Shown here piece by piece: positions 1 through 6,855 of a stretch of 16,971 nt of DNA. Source of the stretch: Deltaproteobacteria bacterium (GTDB lineage Bacteria; Desulfobacterota; Desulfobulbia; Desulfobulbales; SURF-16). The position numbers were made by a program, and so were the translations under genes. Every line of letters starts with the position of its first letter. The stretch's first letter is position 1. The stretch is taken from NCBI GenBank assembly GCA_029939635.1, contig JAOZSN010000044.1:1-16971 (forward strand). The letters run 5' to 3'. The notes beneath the pieces were generated by a model. The model was not told the DNA's origin and ran no database searches. It saw nothing but the letters and a program-made list of their open reading frames with translations.

Positions 1-14
1 TCGTAATTACAAGG

Positions 15-107
15 AGTTTACGGTTTACAGTCGGCGCTATGCTCCTGCCGGTTTACAGTTTGAGGATGTTATCTTTATCAGATTAGTCTTTCCTTGAACC
101 GTAAACT
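15..107. repeat. GTTTAC-word direct and inverted repeats
   Basis: The 11-mer CGGTTTACAGT occurs twice in direct orientation (21-31 and 49-59). The first copy is preceded by GTTTACG, giving two tandem 7-base units. AGTTTACGGTT (15-25) recurs inverted as AACCGTAAACT (97-107), so the stretch can fold into a hairpin with an 11-bp stem and a long loop. No coding frame is convincing here. The window starts inside or next to this element, so its left limit is unknown. It resembles in style, but not in sequence, the repeats at 2894, 4897, 5915 and 14306. Confidence 0.55.
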
Positions 108-147
108 TTACTCAATAATTTGTTTTAGCTCAGCAGCTCTCGTCATA

Positions 148-177
148 CTGGCTGAAGATTGATGGTAATCATATAAT
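148..177 (+). promoter_or_regulatory. Possible promoter, perfect -10 box
   Basis: TATAAT at 172-177 is a perfect sigma-70 -10 box. The -35 is poor: CTGGCT at 148-153 with an 18-base spacer matches TTGACA at only three positions. A start near 185 would give a leader of about 37 bases before the small ORF at 222. Confidence 0.25.
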
Positions 178-221
178 GTTTTGTAGGGGTAGGGAATTAA
201 AGAATAGAGGAGATGCATGTC

Positions 222-317
222 ATGAAGATACGTACCATCTTCTCTATCTTATTTACATTCTTTATTTCTTTAGTTTCTGTCTCACCTCGCCATTTCCAGG
301 CTGGAAAAGTGGAGTAG
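222..317 (+). CDS. Small signal-peptide-like ORF (31 aa), doubtful
   Basis: ATG at 222 follows an AGAGGAG Shine-Dalgarno (206-212) at 9 bases, and a perfect -10 box lies 45 bases upstream of the start. The product has a basic N-terminus (MKIRT) followed by about 15 hydrophobic residues ending in SVS, so it reads like a Sec signal peptide or a single membrane helix. It then stops after ten polar residues. Its last 36 bases overlap antisense the 3' end of the oxidoreductase gene at 282. It could be a real micro-membrane protein, the stump of a secreted-protein gene whose remainder was lost, or chance. I do not recognise it. Confidence 0.28.
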   Translation: MKIRTIFSILFTFFISLVSVSPRHFQAGKVE

Positions 318-1304
318 GTTCAGTTTTAAGGCCAGGATAAGGGCCTCCATAATAACTTTACACATGAATGGCTGTCGGCCAGCCATCAGGAGCAGTTTGG
401 TGTGGCGTTTATGGTTTTTGATGAGGCGTTCCAGGCGGTGGCAGGGAGCAGTACTATCTAAGATTCGCGCTGCAACCTCCTGGCCTGAGATAATTGCAGG
501 GAGAATACCCTCGCCTGTTAATCCAGAGGCAAGGCCTGCGGCATCGCCCACCAGAAAGGTTGTGCCAAATTGCCAGCCACGATAGTCAAAATTGATGTGG
601 GCAGCCTCGGGTCGGCAGCCTCGCCAGTCGATATTTTTCTCTTCCAACCAGTCATGGAGTCTTTCTTTAAGCTGGCTGGGTCGCATATCCTGCTTATAGC
701 AGTAGGCCCCGACAGAGGCCCGGCCCTCATGGGGGAAAATCCAGCTATATCCGGTGTTAAAACGGGCTGGGTCAAGGTGCCAGATCATCTGGGAGAAATT
801 GCCCGGCACATGGTAGTGGATGCCCATACCCATTTTTTCAATTGGTACTTGGAGGTGGCGGCGGACTGCAGAGTTTGCTCCATCTGCCCCCACCAGAAAA
901 TCATAGCTGAAGGTATCGCTGGATGTGCTGATGTGCCTAGGTGTGATTTCTGTCACTCTGCATGCGATCTTAATTGTGGCCCCGGCCTCGCGGGCCTGGG
1001 TAGCCATCCGTTGTCCTAATCTGCCGCGATTAATGGTTGAGATGATGGGTTTAGCTGCCGTAACAATGGTCTGTTGGTAGGCTGAAGAGACGTGTTGGCT
1101 GCGAAACTCCTTTTCAATAAGTTGGCTGGGAATGGTTGTGGCGGTCCCTGCGCAGGTAATACCGCCAGCACATACCTTGGGACCAATGGTCTGGTTTTTT
1201 TCTATAACCAGTATTTTTTTGCCCTGCCGGGCAAGGGTCTGGGCGCAGCTGAGCCCACCTGGTCCGGCGCCAATGATAATGGTATGGTAATGGTTGTCAA
1301 TCAC
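282..1304 (-). CDS. Geranylgeranyl reductase family FAD-dependent oxidoreductase
   Basis: This is a 340-residue flavoprotein of the GGR/BchP-like family, which saturates double bonds of isoprenoid chains; its substrate here cannot be read from sequence. An N-terminal Rossmann motif GAGPGG (residues 12-17) binds FAD, followed by a family-typical KVCAGG segment near 43-48 (many members have C-G-G-G). A central GADGANSAVRR motif and a GDAAGLASGLTGEGI motif, which contacts FAD ribityl and phosphates, complete the fold. The C-terminus is short for the family. The start is GTG: the next in-frame codons upstream end in TAG, so it cannot extend. The Shine-Dalgarno is weak. It is divergent from the M23 peptidase gene, with 223 bases between them, and has no co-directional partner in the window. 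Quinone or lipid side-chain reduction is plausible, but this is inference. Confidence 0.85.
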   Translation of the reverse strand: MIDNHYHTIIIGAGPGGLSCAQTLARQGKKILVIEKNQTIGPKVCAGGITCAGTATTIPSQLIEKEFRSQHVSSAYQQTIVTAAKPIISTINRGRLGQRMATQAREAGATIKIACRVTEITPRHISTSSDTFSYDFLVGADGANSAVRRHLQVPIEKMGMGIHYHVPGNFSQMIWHLDPARFNTGYSWIFPHEGRASVGAYCYKQDMRPSQLKERLHDWLEEKNIDWRGCRPEAAHINFDYRGWQFGTTFLVGDAAGLASGLTGEGILPAIISGQEVAARILDSTAPCHRLERLIKNHKRHTKLLLMAGRQPFMCKVIMEALILALKLNLLHFSSLEMAR

Positions 1305-1321
1305 TGAAGTTTTTGTCTAAC

Positions 1322-1360
1322 TGTTCAGGGTGTGGGGTGATTTGTTGCCCCTTCTGAACA
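1322..1360. repeat. Inverted repeat in leader of the GGR-family gene
   Basis: TGTTCAG (1322-1328) and CTGAACA (1354-1360) are perfect 7-bp arms. An inner GGGG/CCCC pairing strengthens the stem. It lies 18 bases upstream of the GTG start of the minus-strand oxidoreductase, so it could be an operator or a leader hairpin. On the plus strand a T-run follows, but no plus-strand gene is seen to its left apart from the doubtful small ORF. Confidence 0.35.
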
Positions 1361-1450
1361 AATGCTTTTTTGTTGGGAAAAGGGAAAACAAAAGGAAACA
1401 CAGGCACAATGTATGGAAAAGATAAATTTAGCTGAAATTACGAAAAAACT

Positions 1451-1480
1451 TTGCCCTAGGCCATCTTTACGTTACATACT
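1451..1480 (+). promoter_or_regulatory. Candidate promoter of the M23 peptidase gene
   Basis: TTGCCC (1451-1456) and CATACT (1475-1480), with an 18-base spacer, each match the sigma-70 consensus at four of six positions. They lie 48 bases before the ATG at 1528. The match is weak and is called mainly by position. Confidence 0.22.
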
Positions 1481-1527
1481 ACTGAATTATTCAGTTTCTT
1501 CAATACTTTCATCCTGGAGCGTAGTGC

Positions 1528-2892
1528 ATGGCTTTATTTAATAAAAGCAGTCGGGCGAAGAGTGGCGGTTCAGCCTTTCTCTTGGTAGTTTTTGTCCTTA
1601 TCATTTTGGGTGGAATTGGCTTGGCGGTCTATGTCAATGAACGAGAAGAGCCACAAATAGCCGCCATTATCCTCCCCGAGCTGTGCGGAGCTGAGACCTC
1701 CTTTGATTTTGCAATCACTGATCAGCGTAGTGGCCTGCGGGAGGTACGGGTGGCCATTCGTCAGGGGACTAAGGAGACAAATCTCTACGATAAGTCCTTT
1801 CCACGTCAAACCTGGGTTGGTATGGCTGGCTTGCCAGAGGTGCGGGGCAGCATCACCTTGGATACTCGTAAATTGGGGCTGGAAGATGGCCCGGCAGAAT
1901 TGCTCATTACAGCCCGGGATTACTCCTTCTGGGGTTTTGGGGCGGGCAATTCCCAGCAGATCAGAGAGGTAATACTTTTTGATACCAAGCCTCCCAGTCT
2001 GTCGCGTATAGATTCACCCCGTTATATCAAACAGGGTGGTGCTGGTTTTGTGACCTATCGTATCGGCGAAGAAGTCCCTCGTCATGGCGTGGTAATTAAT
2101 GGCTTTTTTCACCCTGGGTTTCCCTTGCCGGGCAAGATGGATACCTATGGGGCCACCATAGCCTTGCCCTATGATGCCAAAAAAATTGAGGCTGCGGTTA
2201 TTGTTGTTGCCGATCAGGCGGGCAATGTGGCAAAGGCTCCCTTTGGCATGATAGTAAAGGATGGCAAATTTAAGCATGATACCATTAATATCCCAGACAG
2301 CTTTCTTGATTTGAAATTACCAGAATTTCGGCAATATTACCCTGAGCTTAAAGGCAATAAAATTGAGCAGTATGTACAGGTGAACAACGAGGTGCGGCGC
2401 AGTAATAATGAGGCCATTGCTAAGGTATGCTCTGTCTCTATGCCTGAGAAATTATGGGATGGACGTTTTTTGCGTATGGCTGGTGCCAGTCGAGCGGGGT
2501 TTGCCGATCATCGAACATATCGCTATAAGGGCAAGAAAATAGATTCTCAGGTGCATCTGGGGCGGGATATTGCCTCGGTACGTCATGCCCCGGTTAAGGC
2601 GGCCAATAGGGGTAAGGTGGTGTATACTGATTATCTTGGTATCTACGGTAATATGGTTATTGTGGATCATGGTACAGGTGTCTTCAGCCTCTATTCTCAT
2701 CTCAGCCAGATCAGTGTTGCTGTGGATCAGATGGTAGAGAAGGGGGATGTGCTTGGTGCCACAGGTACCACTGGCATGGCTGGTGGTGATCATCTCCATT
2801 TTTCCATGTTGGTAAACGGTGTCATGGTAAATCCCCTGGAGTGGTGGGATGGTTCATGGCTGAGTTTGCATATTGAGAGTTATTTTAAATAG
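1528..2892 (+). CDS. Membrane-anchored M23 (LytM-type) peptidoglycan endopeptidase
   Basis: This 454-residue protein has one N-terminal transmembrane helix (about residues 15-36) and should sit in the inner membrane with a large periplasmic part. A long all-beta-looking region (about 45-320) precedes a C-terminal M23 domain. All zinc and catalytic motifs are present: H343 and D347 in HLGRD, H391 in YSHLS, and H422 and H424 in HLHF. An intact site predicts a metallo-endopeptidase that cuts peptide cross-links during growth or division, rather than an EnvC-type inactive activator. ATG at 1528 is supported by GGAG at 1514-1517. The mutL repeat element begins one base after its stop codon. The N-terminal region resembles, in position and size, the domain fused to M23 in delta-proteobacterial proteins; I cannot assign it further. 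Confidence 0.88.
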   Translation: MALFNKSSRAKSGGSAFLLVVFVLIILGGIGLAVYVNEREEPQIAAIILPELCGAETSFDFAITDQRSGLREVRVAIRQGTKETNLYDKSFPRQTWVGMAGLPEVRGSITLDTRKLGLEDGPAELLITARDYSFWGFGAGNSQQIREVILFDTKPPSLSRIDSPRYIKQGGAGFVTYRIGEEVPRHGVVINGFFHPGFPLPGKMDTYGATIALPYDAKKIEAAVIVVADQAGNVAKAPFGMIVKDGKFKHDTINIPDSFLDLKLPEFRQYYPELKGNKIEQYVQVNNEVRRSNNEAIAKVCSVSMPEKLWDGRFLRMAGASRAGFADHRTYRYKGKKIDSQVHLGRDIASVRHAPVKAANRGKVVYTDYLGIYGNMVIVDHGTGVFSLYSHLSQISVAVDQMVEKGDVLGATGTTGMAGGDHLHFSMLVNGVMVNPLEWWDGSWLSLHIESYFK

Positions 2893-2893
2893 G

Positions 2894-2993
2894 AACAGTT
2901 TCCTGTTGTCAGTTGTACGTTTCCAGTTGATGTTCTTTTCTAATTAGAAAATAGCACAAACTGGTAACTGATAACTGGTAACAGATAACTGTA
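2894..2993. repeat. Heptamer-phased inverted repeat between M23 gene and mutL
   Basis: The right arm (2959-2993) is five tandem 7-mers of the form AAC-N4: AACTGGT, AACTGAT, AACTGGT, AACAGAT and AACTGTA. The left arm (2894-2928), read on the minus strand, is also five 7-mers in the same phase, the fourth again beginning AACAG and the fifth AACTGT. The spacer holds the perfect 16-bp palindrome TTTTCTAATTAGAAAA (2936-2951). The whole intergenic region is therefore one nested foldback. It may act as a terminator or processing hairpin for the M23 transcript. Confidence 0.75.
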
Positions 2994-3009
2994 GAAACGG
3001 AGTTTCTAC
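2991..3009 (+). promoter_or_regulatory. Hairpin displaying the mutL Shine-Dalgarno
   Basis: GTAGAAAC (2991-2998) and GTTTCTAC (3002-3009) form a perfect 8-bp stem around the 3-base loop GGA. The only good Shine-Dalgarno, GGAG (2999-3002), is that loop plus one stem base. The TTG start codon begins at the next base (3010). This supports 3010 over the in-frame TTG at 3016 and suggests structure-limited initiation. Confidence 0.6.
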
Positions 3010-4887
3010 TTGTCGTTGATACAAATTTTGCCGGAGGATCTGGCTAATCAGATTGCCGCTGGTGAGGTGGTTGAACGACCTGCCTCGGTGGTTAAGGAGT
3101 TTGTGGAAAACTCTGTTGATGCTGGCGCCAGCCATATCACGGTGGAGGTGGAGGGCGGCGGCACGCGGCTCATTCGCGTTATTGATAATGGCCGCGGCAT
3201 GGATCAAGATGATGTTCTCCTTTGCCTGGAGCGCCATGCCACCAGTAAGTTGCGGGAGCTTGCCGATCTGGCGTCTATTACCTCCCTTGGCTTTCGTGGT
3301 GAGGCGGTTCCTTCCATTGCCTCAGTTTCTCGGCTCACCATCACCTCACGGGTAGAGGGGCATGATCTCGGCAGCTGTGCTGAGATTCGTTTTGGTCAGG
3401 TACGAAAAATTCATGAGATGGGTTGCCGTCAGGGCACTATCATGGAGGTGCGCGACCTTTTTGCTAATGTGCCAGCCCGCAAGAAATTTTTAAAAAGCAA
3501 TCGCACCGAGTTATTCCATGTGGAAGAGGCGGTGCTTGGGGTTGCCCTGGCTCATCCAGCCATTGGTCTGCGTTATGTGGTGGGCGGGCGTGAGATGTTG
3601 AGCTTTCCCCCTGCTGATGAACCGGCCCGGCGGGTCGCCTTTGTTTTGAAACAGCGCAGTAAGGTGCCCCTGATTACTGTGCAGAGTTGCCATGAGGTGG
3701 AGGATGGGGCCGTGGCGGTGCGCGGGTGGTTCCTTCCTCCAGATGAGGCCGCTGTAGCCAGTGCTAAGCTGCGCCTCTTTGTGGGTGACAGGCCGGTGCG
3801 AGATCGCATGCTGAGTCATGCGGTAAGCGAAGGTATGCAAGGGTTTCTGCCCAAAGGCAAACGACCGGTGGGGGTGCTCTTTGTCGATTTGCCTCCAGAA
3901 TCAGTTGATGTGAATGTGCATCCGGCCAAGCAAGAGGTCAGATTTCATAAATCCCAGCTCATTCATCAGCTGGTGAGACAGGCCATTCGCCAGGCTATGC
4001 AGGGCTATCAGGATGATGTCAAATTTTCCCTCTTCGGGGCTGGTAGGGAGAGTGAGCCTGCGACCACAAAGGTAGAGGTGGTAGCAAGAGAATCTGTTGA
4101 AACGTATGTGCCCCGGTCAATGTTCCCTCCGGCCCAGGTTGTGTGTTCAGCTCCTGCAATCAAGCCTGCAAAGGTAGAATCTCGGTTGGCAACGGCCAAC
4201 ACCACTGCTTCTGAGTCGCGGCCAATAGCTGAATCTATCGAGCCCTCTGTAGTGGAGGCGGCTGCTCAGGCGCTGGTGGCTGATGATATGTCTGAAGGTG
4301 CAGTCTCTGAGTTCCTGATTACGCCGCGCTATCTTGGTCAATTGGCCCATTCTTACCTGCTCTGTGAGTCTGAGCAGGGTTTGTTGGTCATTGATCAGCA
4401 TGCTGCCCATGAGCGTTTACTCTATGAAAGGTTACGCCGCCATTATCTGGAAAAACGGCTGGCTCGTCAGGCCCTGCTTTTTCCTGAGATGGTGGATTGC
4501 ACCCCAGCCCAGGCCGAGGCTCTGGAAAAAAATAGCCAGGAGATTGCTGATCTGGGGTTGGATATTCAGCCTTTTGGAGGGGGAGCCTGGGCCATTAAGG
4601 CCATTCCCGTTCTTTTGGCAGCCATGGCTCCATTGGATATCTTTCATGGAGTGTTGGCTCAATATCTTGCCGGAGAGTCTTCCGGCGGTAAGAGGGTGGA
4701 ACATCTGCTCTCCACCATGGCCTGTAAGGCGGCAGTGAAGGCCAATGATCCTCTTAATATGGAAGAGGGTGAGGCGCTTATTGGTCAAATGATGGCAGCT
4801 GATATTTTTTCCCACTGTCCCCATGGTCGTCCTGTTACCCGCCTCTTTTCTCTGCCAGAGGTGGGGCGGTGGTTTAAAAGAAGTTAA
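3010..4887 (+). CDS. mutL: DNA mismatch repair protein MutL with endonuclease motif
   Basis: MutL couples MutS mismatch recognition to strand incision. The 625-residue protein has a complete GHKL ATPase: E33 and N34 in VENSVDAGA, D59 in DNGRGM, and GFRGEA at 94-99. A low-complexity Ala/Ser/Val-rich linker (about 345-425) leads to the C-terminal dimerisation domain. That domain carries the metal-dependent nicking motif DQHA-x2-E-x4-E starting at D462, with ACKAAVKA around C572 and CPHGRP at C603. This is the set seen in self-incising MutL, in contrast to MutH-dependent E. coli MutL. The start is TTG with GGAG 7 bases upstream; the N-terminal sequence then aligns with the family from residue 3 on. 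It is preceded by the heptamer foldback and followed by a second large hairpin, so it may be transcribed alone. Confidence 0.97.
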   Translation: MSLIQILPEDLANQIAAGEVVERPASVVKEFVENSVDAGASHITVEVEGGGTRLIRVIDNGRGMDQDDVLLCLERHATSKLRELADLASITSLGFRGEAVPSIASVSRLTITSRVEGHDLGSCAEIRFGQVRKIHEMGCRQGTIMEVRDLFANVPARKKFLKSNRTELFHVEEAVLGVALAHPAIGLRYVVGGREMLSFPPADEPARRVAFVLKQRSKVPLITVQSCHEVEDGAVAVRGWFLPPDEAAVASAKLRLFVGDRPVRDRMLSHAVSEGMQGFLPKGKRPVGVLFVDLPPESVDVNVHPAKQEVRFHKSQLIHQLVRQAIRQAMQGYQDDVKFSLFGAGRESEPATTKVEVVARESVETYVPRSMFPPAQVVCSAPAIKPAKVESRLATANTTASESRPIAESIEPSVVEAAAQALVADDMSEGAVSEFLITPRYLGQLAHSYLLCESEQGLLVIDQHAAHERLLYERLRRHYLEKRLARQALLFPEMVDCTPAQAEALEKNSQEIADLGLDIQPFGGGAWAIKAIPVLLAAMAPLDIFHGVLAQYLAGESSGGKRVEHLLSTMACKAAVKANDPLNMEEGEALIGQMMAADIFSHCPHGRPVTRLFSLPEVGRWFKRS

Positions 4888-4896
4888 CTGTTAAAG

Positions 4897-4982
4897 AAAC
4901 TAGATAGGATCTACAGGATGAACAGGATTTATTTTACCCTTCCTTGTTTTATCCTGTTCATCCTGTAGATCCTGTCTGGTTT
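4897..4982. repeat. Long palindromic hairpin of ACAGGAT words between mutL and purC
   Basis: A perfect 23-bp inverted repeat (4906-4928 against 4951-4973) extends to about 32 bp (4897-4982) with two mismatched positions that would be G-U pairs in RNA. The loop is 22 bases and T-rich. Each arm repeats the word ACAGGAT / ATCCTGT at 9-base spacing. Starting 9 bases after the mutL stop, it could serve as a transcript end or 3' stabiliser, although there is no clean U-run directly after the stem. Words of this type are, as I recall, dispersed in many bacterial genomes. Confidence 0.8.
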
Positions 4983-5019
4983 TGTGGTGCAAAATAATTA
5001 CTAATAATAAGGATATACT

Positions 5020-5910
5020 ATGACTACAGCGATAACTCAGACAGATTTCAGTGATTTAACATTGGTTAACCGAGGCAAGGTTCGGGATTTATATGATCTT
5101 GGCGATACCCTTCTTTTAGTGGCCACTGATCGTATTTCAGCCTACGATGTGGTTATGGAGGAGCCCATTCCTCATAAGGGTGCGGTGTTGACCAGTCTTT
5201 CTCTGTTTTGGTTCGACCTTCTTTCTGATATTGTCCCTCATCACCTTATCTCTGCCAACCCAGATGATTACCCAGACGTTTGCGCCCCATATAAGCAGGA
5301 GTTGCAGGGCCGTTCTATGTTGGTGAAAAAGGCCGAGCCCTTGCCGGTGGAATGTATCGTTCGTGGCTATATCTCCGGTTCTTTCTGGAAGGCTTATCAG
5401 CAGGATACCACCGTATGTGGTTTTGCCCTGCCTCAAGGTATGCAGGAGTCAGATAAGTTCCCCCAGGTACTTTTTACCCCCTCCACCAAGGCGGAGCAGG
5501 GCCTCCATGATGAGAATATCTCTGTGGCCCAGATGGAGGATCTGGTGGGCAAGGATACCACGGCCAAGGTGGCCGAGATCAGTGTTAAGCTGTATGAGAA
5601 AGCAGCGGATTATGCTCGCAGCAAGGGCATAATTATTGCCGATACCAAGTTTGAGTTGGGGATGTATGACGGTGAGTTAATGCTCATTGATGAGGTGCTC
5701 ACCCCGGATAGTTCGCGCTTCTGGCCCCTGGATGATTATGCCATCGGCCGAGGACAGTCCAGCTTTGATAAGCAATTTCTGCGCGATTATCTCTCCACCC
5801 TTGACTGGAACAAGCAGCCACCAGCACCGCAACTTCCCGCTGATATTTTGGAGAAAACCGGGGCTCGGTATCTGGAGGCATTGGAGAAAATAACCGGTAA
5901 GGGATTATAA
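5020..5910 (+). CDS. purC: Phosphoribosylaminoimidazole-succinocarboxamide (SAICAR) synthase
   Basis: PurC joins aspartate to CAIR with ATP to form SAICAR in de novo purine synthesis, in the cytosol. The 296-residue length fits the longer, yeast ADE1-like branch rather than the roughly 240-residue E. coli type. Visible family blocks are RGKVRDLYD (18-26), RISAYDVVM, VECIVRGYISGS, STKAEQGLHDENIS and DEVLTPDSSRFW. The ATG at 5020 has AAGGAT at 5009-5014. No other pur gene is in the window, so it is a stand-alone gene between the ACAGGAT hairpin and an AGGTGTC repeat. I see no purine riboswitch or obvious PUR-box upstream. Confidence 0.97.
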   Translation: MTTAITQTDFSDLTLVNRGKVRDLYDLGDTLLLVATDRISAYDVVMEEPIPHKGAVLTSLSLFWFDLLSDIVPHHLISANPDDYPDVCAPYKQELQGRSMLVKKAEPLPVECIVRGYISGSFWKAYQQDTTVCGFALPQGMQESDKFPQVLFTPSTKAEQGLHDENISVAQMEDLVGKDTTAKVAEISVKLYEKAADYARSKGIIIADTKFELGMYDGELMLIDEVLTPDSSRFWPLDDYAIGRGQSSFDKQFLRDYLSTLDWNKQPPAPQLPADILEKTGARYLEALEKITGKGL

Positions 5911-5914
5911 AAAT

Positions 5915-5931
5915 AGGTGTCAGGTGTCAGG
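5915..5931. repeat. AGGTGTC heptamer tandem repeat
   Basis: Two exact 7-base units AGGTGTC (5915-5921 and 5922-5928) and a partial third (AGG) directly follow the purC stop. This is the third intergenic site in the window with a 7-base phased word. Confidence 0.6.
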
Positions 5932-5965
5932 GGCATAACATGGAAAGAGAGTCAGCGAATTTTGA

Positions 5966-5977
5966 AACTGGCCAGTT
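5966..5977. repeat. 12-bp perfect palindrome before the DUF2279 gene
   Basis: AACTGGCCAGTT ends 3 bases before the ATG at 5981, where a Shine-Dalgarno would be expected; none is seen. The half-site AACTGG is the same word as in the heptamers upstream of mutL. It could be an operator or a structure limiting initiation. Confidence 0.4.
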
Positions 5978-5980
5978 GAT

Positions 5981-6829
5981 ATGAGTTGTTTTAGGGCTGT
6001 CTTTTTCTCCTTGCTGCTTTTTAACCTCTGTACTGTCCAAGTAGGGGCAGAAGAAATCGTGCTGCCAGTTGAGGAGGAGCCTCTTGCTCCCCTGACTAAG
6101 CAGGAGCGCAACCAGCGTCTGGGGCAAACCACTTTGGTGGGAGTTGGTTTCGTGACCCTGTGGGGGATCTGGCAGTGGGATTATTTCTCCTCTGCCCCTC
6201 ATGCCCAATCAGAGGGCTGGTTCGGGAACGAGACCGCCAACGGTGGGGCAGACAAGTTAGGCCACGCCTATAGCACCTATATTTTTTCCCACGGTCTGGC
6301 GGCCCTCTATGAACACTGGCGTTTTGAGGAAGAGGATGCCGCTCTCTATGGAGCACTTTCTTCCTTTGCCATCATGGGCTATATGGAACTGGGGGATGCC
6401 TTCAGCGAGTATGGTTTGTCGTACGAGGATATGCTGGCCAATGGTGCCGGAGCCTTGTTGGGTTATGTGCTCTATAGGGATGCAGATTTGGCTAGCAAGA
6501 TTGATCTGCGCTGGGAGTTTGGCTTTAAACCCAATAAGGGTGATTTTTTCACCGATTATGAGAATTCAAAATTCCTGCTGGCGTGCAAGCTGAACGGCTT
6601 TGCGGTGGCCAAGGATACCATGTGGCGTCACGTAGAGATGCATCTTAGCTATTACACCCGTGGTTTTGAGGATGAAGAGGTTGACCGGGTGCGCAAGATT
6701 TATGTAGGTATCGGACTTAATCTCACCGACCTGTTATCTCGCCAGGGCTGGAAGGAAATAGCAACGGCCCTGCGTTATATCCAGCTGCCCTATACATCCA
6801 TCACCGCTGAGCATGATTTTAACAAGTAA
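5981..6829 (+). CDS. DUF2279 (YfiM-like) periplasmic or envelope protein
   Basis: A 282-residue protein with a Sec signal peptide (about residues 1-23, ending in QVGA); there is no lipobox, so it is unlike the lipoprotein members. The conserved core GGADKLGHAYSTYI (about 87-100), then YMELGDAF and GLSYEDMLANGAGALLGY, identifies DUF2279. These segments are hydrophobic enough to be membrane-associated. The C-terminal half (FKPNKGDFFTDYENSKFLL, then MHLSYYTRGF) looks like a beta-rich outer-membrane or envelope module. The biochemical role of the family is not established. There is no Shine-Dalgarno before ATG 5981; a 12-bp palindrome occupies that place. The gene is convergent with dnaJ, with 26 bases between stops, and a T7 run follows the stop. 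Possibly co-transcribed with purC (70-base gap). Confidence 0.8.
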   Translation: MSCFRAVFFSLLLFNLCTVQVGAEEIVLPVEEEPLAPLTKQERNQRLGQTTLVGVGFVTLWGIWQWDYFSSAPHAQSEGWFGNETANGGADKLGHAYSTYIFSHGLAALYEHWRFEEEDAALYGALSSFAIMGYMELGDAFSEYGLSYEDMLANGAGALLGYVLYRDADLASKIDLRWEFGFKPNKGDFFTDYENSKFLLACKLNGFAVAKDTMWRHVEMHLSYYTRGFEDEEVDRVRKIYVGIGLNLTDLLSRQGWKEIATALRYIQLPYTSITAEHDFNK

Positions 6830-6855
6830 TTTTTTTGTCTGATGCAAAGCCGCAC

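Noticed and set aside
224..242. GAAGAT/ATCTTC dyad as terminator of the GGR-family gene
   Set aside because: The stem is six A/T-rich pairs with no T-run after it in the minus direction.
2894..2993. CRISPR array
   Set aside because: Units are 7 bases with no spacers and form an inverted pair; no cas genes are present.
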